Below, piece after piece: positions 31,918 to 40,975 of a stretch of 64,000 nt of DNA (position 1 is the first letter of the stretch; each line of letters starts with the position of its first letter). The stretch covers positions 124,001 through 188,000 of the forward strand of contig JAQWRT010000005.1 of NCBI GenBank assembly GCA_029243605.1. The letters are read 5' to 3'. The notes below the pieces were generated by a model, which saw only the letters and a program-made list of their open reading frames with translations, did no database searches and had not been told where the DNA came from. The DNA comes from Myxococcota bacterium. GTDB taxonomy: Bacteria > Myxococcota_A > UBA9160 > UBA4427. A program made the translations under genes and the position numbers.

Positions 31918-32593
31918 TCTTCCCGGGTCTCTCGGGCTGATAGTTCCGGGCAAGCAGGTAGCGTTCGCTACTTCCCTTGCGCGTGGCCCCGACCCGGACG
32001 GTCTTCGCCGACCCGAAACAGGTCCGAATTCGGCGCTGAAAATTCTGGGCTTCCGGGCACTCCAGCAACTTCACCAGCAGGTCGCCCCCCTCCCGAAGCA
32101 CTCGGGGAAGGATGACCTCCACCGCTTCAAGCAACCGTTCCTCGGCGGCCCGGTCGGTCTCGCGAATCCCGGTGAGCTTGGGGGCGGCGTCGGAGAGCAG
32201 GACGTCGCAACGCCCTCCGACAAAAGTGAGAATTTGTTCGCATACCTTTACGTCCTCGATATCCCCAACAAATGAGAACACATTCTCATTCTCAAGCGGG
32301 GGCTCAATGGCCGCTAGGTCGACACCAGCAACTCGCCCGCGGGGACCGACCGCTCGGGAGGCCTCCTGGAGCCAGCCCCCCGGCCAGCAGCCCAGGTCGG
32401 CGACGCGTTGGCCCGGGGCGAGGATCCGGTGGCCCCGCTGGAGTTCGGCGAGCTTGTAGACCGCGCGCGAACGGAACCCTTCGCGCTTGGCGCGCTGGTG
32501 AAAATGGTCCTTCCGGTCGTAGCGGGCGACGGGTCGGCTACTTGATCGCGGCGCGAAGTTTGACCAGAGCCTTGATGTGGCCGGGTACCGCAC
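31907..32593 (-). CDS. rlmE: 23S rRNA 2'-O-methyltransferase RlmE (FtsJ/RrmJ)
   Basis: RlmE methylates U2552 of 23S rRNA late in 50S assembly. The protein has the SAM loop [11 protein letters not shown] and the K-D-K-E catalytic set (Lys near 47 in FRSRAVYKL, Asp in LLSDAAP, Lys in [10 protein letters not shown] and Glu in GSSERYLLA). No later start codon fits, so translation probably begins at ATG 32593 inside rplC, overlapping it by 56 bp. This couples a 50S maturation enzyme to a 50S protein gene. Confidence 0.85.
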   Translation of the reverse strand: MRYPATSRLWSNFAPRSSSRPVARYDRKDHFHQRAKREGFRSRAVYKLAELQRGHRILAPGQRVADLGCWPGGWLQEASRAVGPRGRVAGVDLAAIEPPLENENVFSFVGDIEDVKVCEQILTFVGGRCDVLLSDAAPKLTGIRETDRAAEERLLEAVEVILPRVLREGGDLLVKLLECPEAQNFQRRIRTCFGSAKTVRVGATRKGSSERYLLARNYQPERPGKNDD

Positions 32594-33176
32594 CGCGAAC
32601 GAAAACGAGATTTTTATCCGAGTCGACCCGAACCACTTCGAGGTTCTGTGCGGTCACCCGGGCGTTGCCCATCTGGCCGGCCTGACGGCCGCCCTTGAAG
32701 ACTCGACCCGGGTAGGCGCCGGCGCCAATGGAACCCGGGTGGCGGAAATACTCGTGGGTACCGTGGGTGCGCTTCTTAATCTTGAAGCCGTGGCGCTTGA
32801 CCACGCCGGCGAAGCCACGCCCCTTGGAGGTGCCGATGGCATCCACGCGCTGGCCGACCTCGAAGAGATCCGCCTTGAATTCCTGACCCAACTCGATTTC
32901 TTCCGCCTCCTCGAGGGTGATCCGACTCTCGAGGAGAAAGCGCTGGGGCTCGACCCCGGCCTTGTCGAAATGGCCGCGAGCGGGCTTGTTGAAGAGGTCT
33001 CCCCGGCGTTCGCCGAAACCGAGTTGAACGGCGGTGTAGCCGTCCGGGCCGTCTTCACGCTTGATCTGAACGACGGTATTGGGACCGGCTTCGAGCACGG
33101 TCACCGGGACGGATTCTCCACTCTCGGTGAAAACCTGGGTCATGCCGAGCTTTCGGCAAAGAAGTTCGATGGACAC
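32538..33176 (-). CDS. rplC: 50S ribosomal protein L3
   Basis: A complete 212-residue L3. It begins LLCRKLGMTQVF and has TSKGRGFAGVVKRHGF, GTHEYFRHPGSIG and GRQAGQMGNARVT, the last containing the glutamine that PrmB methylates in E. coli. L3 starts large-subunit assembly near the peptidyl transferase centre. The start is GTG with AGGAG seven bases upstream. There is no rpsJ or rplD next to it, so it is outside an S10-type operon; downstream is rlmE. All key segments look intact, so it should be functional. Confidence 0.9.
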   Translation of the reverse strand: MSIELLCRKLGMTQVFTESGESVPVTVLEAGPNTVVQIKREDGPDGYTAVQLGFGERRGDLFNKPARGHFDKAGVEPQRFLLESRITLEEAEEIELGQEFKADLFEVGQRVDAIGTSKGRGFAGVVKRHGFKIKKRTHGTHEYFRHPGSIGAGAYPGRVFKGGRQAGQMGNARVTAQNLEVVRVDSDKNLVFVRGAVPGHIKALVKLRAAIK

Positions 33177-33633
33177 TATTTTCTCCTGGCTCCGGATTGG
33201 ACCGACCAAGGGTCGTTCTTCGCGGGCCGCAGTGGCAGCCGAGGGGGCCTGCCTAAGCTTTCTATTTAGCTCTTGGAACTCAGCTTTTTTACGATGACTC
33301 GTTTGGCTCGCGCGCCCAGCGCCGGCCCTAGGGCCCCGGTGGACACGCTCTGGATTCTCTCCCCCACGCGGGGATGACGACCTCTTTAATTCCTCGACCT
33401 CTTGCCCTCGCCGAGGATCCCCATCTCTCGCTATACCTCACGCGCTGCTGCGCGCTTCGCGAGCGGGCCACCCGGAGTCGGAATCCTCGCCTCCGGGCTT
33501 GGGGCGCCGCAATATAGAGAGACGTACCCCCAATGTCGAGCCATCCCGAACAGTCCGTCACGATGCGTCCAAATTCACCGGCTCTGGCGCCCTTTTCGCC
33601 GGGGGTCCGGCTTCTTTCCCCGGGGGCACTCGT
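33177..33633. other. Intergenic region between rplC and the phosphatase operon
   Basis: About 457 bp between divergent genes. A 12-bp palindrome GGCCCTAGGGCC lies at 33324-33335. I see no remnant of rpsJ, no tRNA and no convincing leader RNA. Promoters for both flanking operons must lie here. Confidence 0.5.
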
Positions 33634-35319
33634 ATGAGCGGGGGCGAGTCCGGGCTCAGCCCGGTTCTGGTGCTGGCCCTCGACGGGGCCACCTTCCGGG
33701 TCATCGAGCCCCTGGTGGCCAGCGGTCATCTCCCGAACCTGGCGCGCTGGATGCGGGACGGGAGCAGCGCCCCCCTCCCCTCGACCACACCCCCGGTGAC
33801 CTTTCCCGCCTGGTCCTCCTTCATGACCGGCCTCGAACCCGGAGAGCACGGGATCTTCGACTTCTCCCAGAAAGTCGAGGGCCGGTATCGAATCCGTTTC
33901 GTCAACGCCCGCGACCGCCGAGGCGAGTCCATCTTCAGCGCGGTCTCCCGGGCCGGCGGACGGGTTCTCGTACTCGGGTTGCCGGCCACCTACCCACCGG
34001 AGCCCCTCTCGGGTTTGTTGGTTCCGGGCTTCGACGCCCCGGTCTCCAACGCCACCGACGCGAGTTCGACGAATAACCCGGAGCTCTATCGTCGAATCGC
34101 CGAGCGGGCCGGGCCGTGGATGCGCCCGGATCTCGATGAAGCCGCCCAGGATGAGGGGTTCCACGAGCGCGCCGCCGCCACACTCCTGGCGCGCATCGAA
34201 CGCAAGACCGAGTTTGCCCTGATCGCCCTGGAGGAGATGAAAGCCGATGCCGGGGGGAGGCGGCCCGATCTGTTCACCCTGGTCTTCTCGGAAAGCGACA
34301 CCGTGGGCCACCACTATTGGCGAGACCACGACCCCGAGAGTCCGCGGGCTGACCCCAGCGCCGGCGTCGAACGCCGCAACGCCATCCGGGATGTCTACGC
34401 CGCCCTGGATCGCGCCTGCGGAAAACTCCGCGAAGCCTACGGCGAAGACGCCCACTGCGTGGTGATCTCGGACCACGGCATGGGCGGCGCCTCGGATTGC
34501 GTGGTGCACCTCAATCGCTACCTCGCCGAGCAGGGCCTGCTCGTGCGCCGCACCGCAGGGGCGGGGAAGCTCGATGTCGTCGCTCGCCGGGCCCGGGATC
34601 TGGCGCTCCGCTGGCTTCCCGCCGGGCTCCTGCAACCCCTCTTCAGAAGGGCCCGGGGTGCCGCCGGGCGCCTCGAGAGCGCCGCGCGCTTTTCGGGAAT
34701 GCGCTGGTCCGAGACCCTCGCCTTTTCCGAAGAGGTCAATACCCAGCCCGGGGTCTGGATCAACGTAGCCGGACGCGAACAGCGCGGTTGTGTGCCCGCC
34801 GAGGACTACGAGGCCGTCCGCGACCGAATCATCGCGTGCCTCCTCGACTGGAAACTGCCCAACGGCAAACCCGTCATCGCCCGGGCCCGGGCGAGAGAGG
34901 ACGTTTACCACGGACCCTACACCCACCGCGCTCCGGATATTGTCATCGAGTTGGGGACGGAAAACGGCTACGGGCTCTCCCTGGTGGCGACCCCGTGGCG
35001 GGATGACCGAGAGCTGGAGCCCGGGGAAAGCCGGGCCCTCCGGCGACTCTCGGGAGCCGAACTCGCGGGCGGACGGGGGCGGGGCATGAACGGAACCCAC
35101 CGCCAAAACGGCATCTTTGTCTCGATCGGGGGCGAACAAGAGGCGGCGGCCACCGCCCCCAGCCGACTTTCCGAAGTTGCCCCGGCCCTGGCCCGGGCGA
35201 TGGGGCTACGCTGGAGGCCTGGACACGATCCGGAAGACTCCGGAGACGGAGCGGCCTACAGCCGCGAGGAGAGCGAAATGGTGGAGGCGCGCCTGCGGGC
35301 CCTGGGGTATCTCGATTGA
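33634..35319 (+). CDS. Alkaline phosphatase-superfamily hydrolase (type I phosphodiesterase/nucleotide pyrophosphatase-like)
   Basis: A 561-residue cytosolic-looking protein with the superfamily metal sites: ALDGATF at the N terminus, the threonine nucleophile region STTPPVTFPAWSSFMTG, SESDTVGHHYW with Asp and His ligands, and SDHGMGG. No signal peptide or membrane segment is evident. The enzyme would cleave a phosphate ester or phosphodiester. It starts a three-gene operon with two glycosyltransferases (the next gene begins within its stop codon as TTGA), suggesting a substrate such as a nucleotide sugar or a phosphorylated glycan or lipid. Confidence 0.78.
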   Translation: MSGGESGLSPVLVLALDGATFRVIEPLVASGHLPNLARWMRDGSSAPLPSTTPPVTFPAWSSFMTGLEPGEHGIFDFSQKVEGRYRIRFVNARDRRGESIFSAVSRAGGRVLVLGLPATYPPEPLSGLLVPGFDAPVSNATDASSTNNPELYRRIAERAGPWMRPDLDEAAQDEGFHERAAATLLARIERKTEFALIALEEMKADAGGRRPDLFTLVFSESDTVGHHYWRDHDPESPRADPSAGVERRNAIRDVYAALDRACGKLREAYGEDAHCVVISDHGMGGASDCVVHLNRYLAEQGLLVRRTAGAGKLDVVARRARDLALRWLPAGLLQPLFRRARGAAGRLESAARFSGMRWSETLAFSEEVNTQPGVWINVAGREQRGCVPAEDYEAVRDRIIACLLDWKLPNGKPVIARARAREDVYHGPYTHRAPDIVIELGTENGYGLSLVATPWRDDRELEPGESRALRRLSGAELAGGRGRGMNGTHRQNGIFVSIGGEQEAAATAPSRLSEVAPALARAMGLRWRPGHDPEDSGDGAAYSREESEMVEARLRALGYLD

Positions 35320-36074
35320 GTTTCCGCGATGCGGAAACCAAGGGACTGGCCCCCGAACTCTCCCTCGTCTTTCCCGTGCTGGACGAAGAGGACAACCTCT
35401 CCGAGCTCATCGCCGGGGCATGCAAGGTTGGCGAAGAACTCGAAGTCAGCTTCGAGGTGATCATCGTCAACGATGGCTCCCAGGACGAGAGCGCGCAGAT
35501 TATCGACGCCTGGGCCGCGCGCGACCCACGCATCCGACCCATTCATCACGCGAGCAACTCGGGCTACGGCGCCGCCCTGCGGACCGGCCTCAGCGAGGCC
35601 CGCGGCAATCAGATCTTTTTTAGCGATGCCGATCTGCAATTCGATCTCGACCAACTCAGAAACCTACTCGTCCACAGCCCCGACTACGACATCGTCGCGG
35701 GGTACCGGTCGCCCCGCCGGGACCCGTGGCCCCGCAGCCTGATCGCCGGGCTCTGGGGCGTCGGAGTGCGAATCATCTTCGGACTGCGCATTCGCGACAT
35801 CGATTGCGCGTTCAAGCTCTTCGACCGACGCGTTATCGAGACGATCCCCCTGGCTTCCGTGGGGGCCTTCATCAATACCGAACTTCTGGTTCGCGCCCAG
35901 GCCTCGGGTTTCCGCATTCGGCAGGTCCCCGTCAACCACCGTAGACGTCGACGCGGGCGCCAGAGCGGGGCGCATCCCCGGGTTCTCATCAAGGCCTGTC
36001 TCGAACTCGGCTCCCTCTACCGGGAACTTCGCTCGGTGACCGGCCAAGCCCGCAGGCGCCCCGGAGTCCGGTGA
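35316..36074 (+). CDS. Family 2 glycosyltransferase, dolichol/polyprenyl-phosphate sugar synthase-like
   Basis: A 252-residue GT-A fold enzyme with VFPVLDEEDN, VNDGSQDES and DADLQFD (the DXD metal site), matching the DPM1-like branch of family 2. Such enzymes usually move a sugar to polyprenyl phosphate. No transmembrane helices follow the catalytic domain. The TTG start overlaps the phosphatase stop, and the stop overlaps the next start as GTGA. Confidence 0.82.
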   Translation: MSFRDAETKGLAPELSLVFPVLDEEDNLSELIAGACKVGEELEVSFEVIIVNDGSQDESAQIIDAWAARDPRIRPIHHASNSGYGAALRTGLSEARGNQIFFSDADLQFDLDQLRNLLVHSPDYDIVAGYRSPRRDPWPRSLIAGLWGVGVRIIFGLRIRDIDCAFKLFDRRVIETIPLASVGAFINTELLVRAQASGFRIRQVPVNHRRRRRGRQSGAHPRVLIKACLELGSLYRELRSVTGQARRRPGVR

Positions 36075-37288
36075 ACTCCGGCCCCACATCCCCGACCATC
36101 CCGACTCCGCGCCTCGCGCTTCTCGGTGCCTTCCCCTATCCCTACCCCCAAGGCTCCCAAGTCTTCTTCACCGAGCAAGCCCAAGCTCTTCAGACCGCGG
36201 GCAGCCGGCCCACCCTTTTCACTTACGGAGCGGGCCGAGGCACTCCCCCCGAAGACCTTCGGCTGGTCCGATCCTTTGCCCGGCTCTCCCCGCGCACTCT
36301 GAAATCGGGACCCCAATGGGGAAAACCCCTGGCCGACCTCGGGCTCTTGGCCAGCTGGATCGCTGGGGCGCGCCGAGCGCGTCGCGAGGGCGACCCCTTC
36401 GCATTCGCCCTGGCCCACAACGTCGAAGCCGCCGTGGTGGGGCTGATGAGCCGGCGACTGACCGGTGTGCCCACGGTCTACGTCGCGCACACCCTGCTGC
36501 GCGAAGAGCTATCCGCCTATCTCCCCGAACGACTCGAAGCCGAAGCCGACCGCATGGGGCTCTGGATCGAACGCTCCATCGCCCGCCGGGCCGACGCGAT
36601 CATCACTCTCTGCCCCGAGGCGCGCGGGGAACTCGCCCCCCACGCCCGAGGACCGGTGGCGTTGATTCCCCCGGGCTACTCCCCCCGACCCGTACCCAGC
36701 GCGGCCGAGCAAGCCCAGTCCTGCCGGAGGTACGGACTCGCGGTGGGCGAATACATCCTTTACTCGGGCAACCTCGACCGTTATCAGGATCTCGAACTCC
36801 TCGCCGAAGCCGCCGGTCGCCTGCCCCCGGAAGCGGGACCCGTGGTCATCGCGAGCCATGCCGAAAGCGAACCCGCGACCCGAGACCTCGACCCCGTTCC
36901 GGGGGGAGCCGTGCGACGAATTCGGGTCCAAGACTATGCTCAAATGCGCAGCTTGATCTGGGGCGCGCGCTGCCTGGTGGCCACACGCAAACGAGTCGGC
37001 GGCTTTCCCATCAAGTTGCTCAGCTACATGGAGGCGGGGCGGCCGATCGTCGCCTTTGCCGGTGCGGCGCCCGGACTGGTCCACGATGAGTCCGCTCATC
37101 TCCTCCACCGCGACTCGGGGGCTCGGGAGCTGGCAACCGCGCTAAGTGCGCTGGTCCGCGACCCCGAGCGAAGCCAGCGACTCGGCGCCGGCGCCCGGAG
37201 CCAGCTCGAGAACCAGCACCCCTGGCCCTCGGTAGCGGAGCGCAGCCTGGCATTCCTCGCGGACCCCTCGTCGGCGGACTGCTGCTAG
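36071..37288 (+). CDS. GT-B glycosyltransferase (family 4-like)
   Basis: A 405-residue two-domain glycosyltransferase. The N-terminal half has GAFPYPYPQGSQVFFTEQAQAL, typical of the acceptor domain, and the C-terminal half has YILYSGNLDRYQDLELL and PIKLLSYMEAGRPIVAF with the conserved late acidic/glycine segment of GT4. It would add a sugar to the same lipid- or glycan-type product as the neighbouring genes. The start is GTG. Confidence 0.8.
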   Translation: MNSGPTSPTIPTPRLALLGAFPYPYPQGSQVFFTEQAQALQTAGSRPTLFTYGAGRGTPPEDLRLVRSFARLSPRTLKSGPQWGKPLADLGLLASWIAGARRARREGDPFAFALAHNVEAAVVGLMSRRLTGVPTVYVAHTLLREELSAYLPERLEAEADRMGLWIERSIARRADAIITLCPEARGELAPHARGPVALIPPGYSPRPVPSAAEQAQSCRRYGLAVGEYILYSGNLDRYQDLELLAEAAGRLPPEAGPVVIASHAESEPATRDLDPVPGGAVRRIRVQDYAQMRSLIWGARCLVATRKRVGGFPIKLLSYMEAGRPIVAFAGAAPGLVHDESAHLLHRDSGARELATALSALVRDPERSQRLGAGARSQLENQHPWPSVAERSLAFLADPSSADCC

Positions 37289-37408
37289 ACTCGGCTTTTA
37301 ATTTTCAACCCGCGCACCCCTCCCCGGACGGGTGCGGCGGGCTTTCGTGCGTGCAGGGCTCGGATCCGAGCCGGAGCATCCGCGAAAGCCCTCAAGGCTC
37401 AAACGGAT

Positions 37409-40400
37409 ATGGCTGTTCGTCGCAAGAAAACTCGCTCGGCCCTGGCCGCCCTGGCCCTGGAGATCGCCGACCGCACTTCGCCCGTCGACCTCAGCGGCCT
37501 GCGGGGAACCGCGCGTTCGGTGGCCACCGCCGAATTGCTCCGGGCACACCCGGAGCGACCGGTCCTCGTTCTCGGCGCCTCGGCCAAACGCTGCGATGCC
37601 CTTGCCGACGATCTGAGAACCGTGCTGGGCGAAGAGCCCAACTCCCGACGGCTTTGTCGCTTCCCCCGTCACGACACCCTTCCCTACGATCGCTTTTCTC
37701 CCCAGGCCTTCCTCACCGCCCAGCGGATGGATGTCCTTTACCGCTGGCTCAGCTTTGGCGAAGAAGCCACTGCGGACCCGGCCCCGGTTGTCGTCAGTGA
37801 CTGGACGGCCCTCGCCCTGCGCGTGCCCTCCCGCGCGAGTCTGCACGCCGGGAAGCACGAAATCGCCGTGGGCGACCGAGTCGACCGCGACGCATGGGTC
37901 AAGGCCCTCGGGATTAGCGGCTACGCCCAGATGCCCCTGGTCGCCGAGCCGGGTGAAATGGCGATGCGCGGTGGGATCGTCGATTTCTTTCCCCCGCATC
38001 GGGCCCACCCCCTGCGAGCGGAATTCTTCGGCGACGAAGTCGACTCCTTGCGCGAATTCGACCCGAGCAGTCAGCGCTCCCTGAGCAAGCTTTCCCACGC
38101 TGTGGCCTCGCCCCCGCGCGAGCTGCTCTTTACACGGGACCGGGTCGTCGAGCAGGCCGACGCCATCCGCGAAGCGGCCGCGGCCGCAGGGGTCAGCGCC
38201 AGCGAATCCAATGAACTCCTCGACGCCCTGCTTCGAGGCCATACGCCCCCCGGCGCCGAAGCCCTGGCGCCGATTCTTCAACTCGGACAGGAAAGCGTTC
38301 TCGACTTCCTGCCCCCGGGTACCCTGGTCGTCGTCGACGATCCCGGGGCCGGCCGAAAAAGGCTCGAGGAGTATCACAGGGAAGCCCTGGCCAACCATCG
38401 GGCCGCCCTCGAATCGAACCGGGCCGTCTGCCCGCCGGAAGATCTCCTCGTCTCCCCCGACGAAATTTCAGAGGGCTTGCAGAGCCTTCGGCGGGTCGGA
38501 CTCGAACGCATCGAGGTTGTCGACGCCGGGTCCTCGACCCGTCAGGTCTCCATCGAAACCCGTGGCCACGACGAATTGCGCGAGCAACTCGCCGCGGTTC
38601 GCACTCAGGACCGCGCGCTCACGCCCCTGGCGGACCAACTCACCGAATGGCTGCTCGAAAAATGGCGCTGTGTCGTCGTGGTTTCGGTCCTCTCCGCCGC
38701 CGAACGAACCAAGGATCTCCTGAGTCAATACGGACTCGAAAGCACTATCGTCACCGCCCCGCGTCCCTGCTGGCACTGGAGCCTGCCCGGCCGCTTGGAA
38801 ATCCGCGTCGCCTCGCTCTCGGCAGGCTTCTCCATCCCCTCCCAGAAAATCGCTGCGATCACCGAAGAGGAGATCTTCGGCAAGCGGGAAAGGCGGCGGA
38901 CCGCCAGCGGTTGGAAAGAGGGAGCCGCCCTCGACGGCATTGCCCAACTCCAGCTCGGCGACCCCGTGGTCCACCGCGATCACGGAATCGGCCTCTACCG
39001 CGGGCTCGACGTGGTGCGCGCGGGGCGCGTAGAAAATGAACTTCTCTGCATCGAATATTCGGCGGGGGATAAACTTTTTCTCCCCATCGACCGGCTCAAC
39101 CTGGTCCAGCGCTACGGCGCCTTCGAGGGAAGCGCGCCCAAGGTCGACCGCTTGGGGGGGGAGAGTTGGCGACGCGCTCGGGGGCGGGTCAAGAAGAGCC
39201 TTCGCAATATGGCCCAGGAACTTCTTTCCATGCACGCGGCCCGAGAACTCGCGCCGGGTTTCGGCTTTTCGGGACGCGACGGTTTTTTCGAGGAATTCGA
39301 AGCCGCTTTCGAATTCGAAGAAACCCCGGACCAGGCCGCGGCCATCGAGGATGTACTGACCGATATGCAAAAGCCCCGGCCCATGGACCGCATCGTGTGC
39401 GGCGATGTCGGCTATGGAAAGACCGAGGTCGCCATCCGGGCGGCGTTCAAGGCGGCCATGGACGGGAAGCAGGTCGCGATCCTGACGCCCACCACCATTC
39501 TTTGCGAGCAGCATTTCGAGAATTTCCAGACGCGCTTCGCCGGCTATCCCATACGCGTCGAAATGCTTTCGCGATTCCGTACCGCCCGGGAAACTCGAAA
39601 AGTCCTCGAGGGTCTCGCCGACGGAACCGTGGACATCGTGGTTGGCACCCACCGATTGCTCCACAAGAATATTCAGTTTCGCGAACTCGGCCTCCTGGTT
39701 GTCGATGAAGAGCAACGCTTTGGCGTCGGTCACAAGGAGCGCATCAAGCGGATGCGGAGGACCGTTGACGTACTCACCCTAACGGCGACGCCGATTCCTC
39801 GAACTCTCCAAATGGCCTTTACCGGATTGCGCGACCTGTCCGTGATCGATACGCCTCCCGTCGATCGACTGGCCATCCGCACCCAGGTCTGCCTGCCCAG
39901 CGAGTCGCTTATTCGGGAGGCCATACTCCGGGAGGTCCGGCGGGGCGGGCAAATCTTTTATCTTCATAACCGGGTGGCCACCATCGCAAGCGTCGCCGAG
40001 ATGCTCGCCGAACTGGTCCCCGAAATTTCGGTGATCACCGCCCACGGTCAGATGAAGGAGCGCGAACTCGAAAAACGAATGCACGCCTTCGTGCGCGGCG
40101 AAGCCGACGTTCTCCTCTGCACCACGATTATCGAGAGCGGTCTCGATATTCCCAGGGCCAACACCATCATTATCAATCGCGCCGATGCCCTGGGCCTCGC
40201 CCAGCTCTACCAATTGCGCGGCCGAGTCGGGCGGAGCACGCGTCGCGCCTACGCCTACCTCCTAATACCCACCACCATGGGCCGCCTGCCCAGCGACGCC
40301 CAGAAACGTCTGGAAGCCATCCAGGACCTGACGGAACTCGGGAGCGGCTTTCGCCTGGCCAACATGGATCTCGAAATTCGGGGGGCGGGAGACCTGCTGG

Positions 40401-40951
40401 GGAGCGAGCAGTCGGGCAACCTCCGCGCGGTGGGCTACGAGACCTACATGGAGATGCTCGATGAAATTATCGAGGAGCTGCGCGGGACGATTCACGAGGA
40501 GAGCATCGACCCCGAAGTTCAACTCCCGGTAGTAGCCCGCATGCCCGAGGACTACATCTCCGACGTCAACCAGAGGCTGGTGGTCTACAAACGATTGTCG
40601 AGTGCCCGGGACGGAAGCGAAGTCGCCCGAGTGCGGGAAGAATTACTCGATCGCTACGGCGTAATGCCCGCCGAGGGGGAGAACCTGCTTCAGGTGATTC
40701 GCCTCAAGATCCGAGCCCGAAAACTCGGTATCGCCGCTTTCCGGATCCATCGAGGGGAATTTGTTTTGCAAGTCGCCGAGTCGAGCCAGATCGACCCCCA
40801 ACGGTTGGTGCAAATTCTTACCCGGGCGGGATCGGGGATGCGGGTCACCCCGGATCACCGTATCTATAGCCCGGCCCCGGGCCCCGAGGGCGGCAACCCA
40901 GCCCTCTTCGACGCCGCCCACGAATTGATGCGGCGCCTCTCCCCGGACTGA
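37409..40951 (+). CDS. mfd: Transcription-repair coupling factor Mfd
   Basis: A full-length 1180-residue Mfd. It has a UvrB-like N-terminal module, a RNA polymerase-interacting CarD-like domain around residues 510-580 (QLGDPVVHRDHGIGLYRG), RecG-like translocase motifs GDVGYGKTEVA (Walker A near 665) and DEEQRFG (near 766), TATPIPRTLQ, and a C-terminal D7 module. Mfd removes polymerase stalled at lesions and recruits UvrA, which is encoded 3 kb downstream. The upstream gap to the glycosyltransferase operon is 120 bp. Confidence 0.93.
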   Translation: MAVRRKKTRSALAALALEIADRTSPVDLSGLRGTARSVATAELLRAHPERPVLVLGASAKRCDALADDLRTVLGEEPNSRRLCRFPRHDTLPYDRFSPQAFLTAQRMDVLYRWLSFGEEATADPAPVVVSDWTALALRVPSRASLHAGKHEIAVGDRVDRDAWVKALGISGYAQMPLVAEPGEMAMRGGIVDFFPPHRAHPLRAEFFGDEVDSLREFDPSSQRSLSKLSHAVASPPRELLFTRDRVVEQADAIREAAAAAGVSASESNELLDALLRGHTPPGAEALAPILQLGQESVLDFLPPGTLVVVDDPGAGRKRLEEYHREALANHRAALESNRAVCPPEDLLVSPDEISEGLQSLRRVGLERIEVVDAGSSTRQVSIETRGHDELREQLAAVRTQDRALTPLADQLTEWLLEKWRCVVVVSVLSAAERTKDLLSQYGLESTIVTAPRPCWHWSLPGRLEIRVASLSAGFSIPSQKIAAITEEEIFGKRERRRTASGWKEGAALDGIAQLQLGDPVVHRDHGIGLYRGLDVVRAGRVENELLCIEYSAGDKLFLPIDRLNLVQRYGAFEGSAPKVDRLGGESWRRARGRVKKSLRNMAQELLSMHAARELAPGFGFSGRDGFFEEFEAAFEFEETPDQAAAIEDVLTDMQKPRPMDRIVCGDVGYGKTEVAIRAAFKAAMDGKQVAILTPTTILCEQHFENFQTRFAGYPIRVEMLSRFRTARETRKVLEGLADGTVDIVVGTHRLLHKNIQFRELGLLVVDEEQRFGVGHKERIKRMRRTVDVLTLTATPIPRTLQMAFTGLRDLSVIDTPPVDRLAIRTQVCLPSESLIREAILREVRRGGQIFYLHNRVATIASVAEMLAELVPEISVITAHGQMKERELEKRMHAFVRGEADVLLCTTIIESGLDIPRANTIIINRADALGLAQLYQLRGRVGRSTRRAYAYLLIPTTMGRLPSDAQKRLEAIQDLTELGSGFRLANMDLEIRGAGDLLGSEQSGNLRAVGYETYMEMLDEIIEELRGTIHEESIDPEVQLPVVARMPEDYISDVNQRLVVYKRLSSARDGSEVARVREELLDRYGVMPAEGENLLQVIRLKIRARKLGIAAFRIHRGEFVLQVAESSQIDPQRLVQILTRAGSGMRVTPDHRIYSPAPGPEGGNPALFDAAHELMRRLSPD

Positions 40952-40975
40952 GCCCCGAGGCCGAGAGTCCCTGCC

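Noticed and set aside
33324-33335. GGCCCTAGGGCC palindrome as an operator
   Set aside because: Short GC-rich palindromes are frequent at this base composition; no promoter element overlaps it.
33328-35139. A 603-codon frame antisense to the phosphatase gene
   Set aside because: It is the shadow of a well-supported gene; the translation is rich in Gly, Pro, Arg and Asp with no domain.
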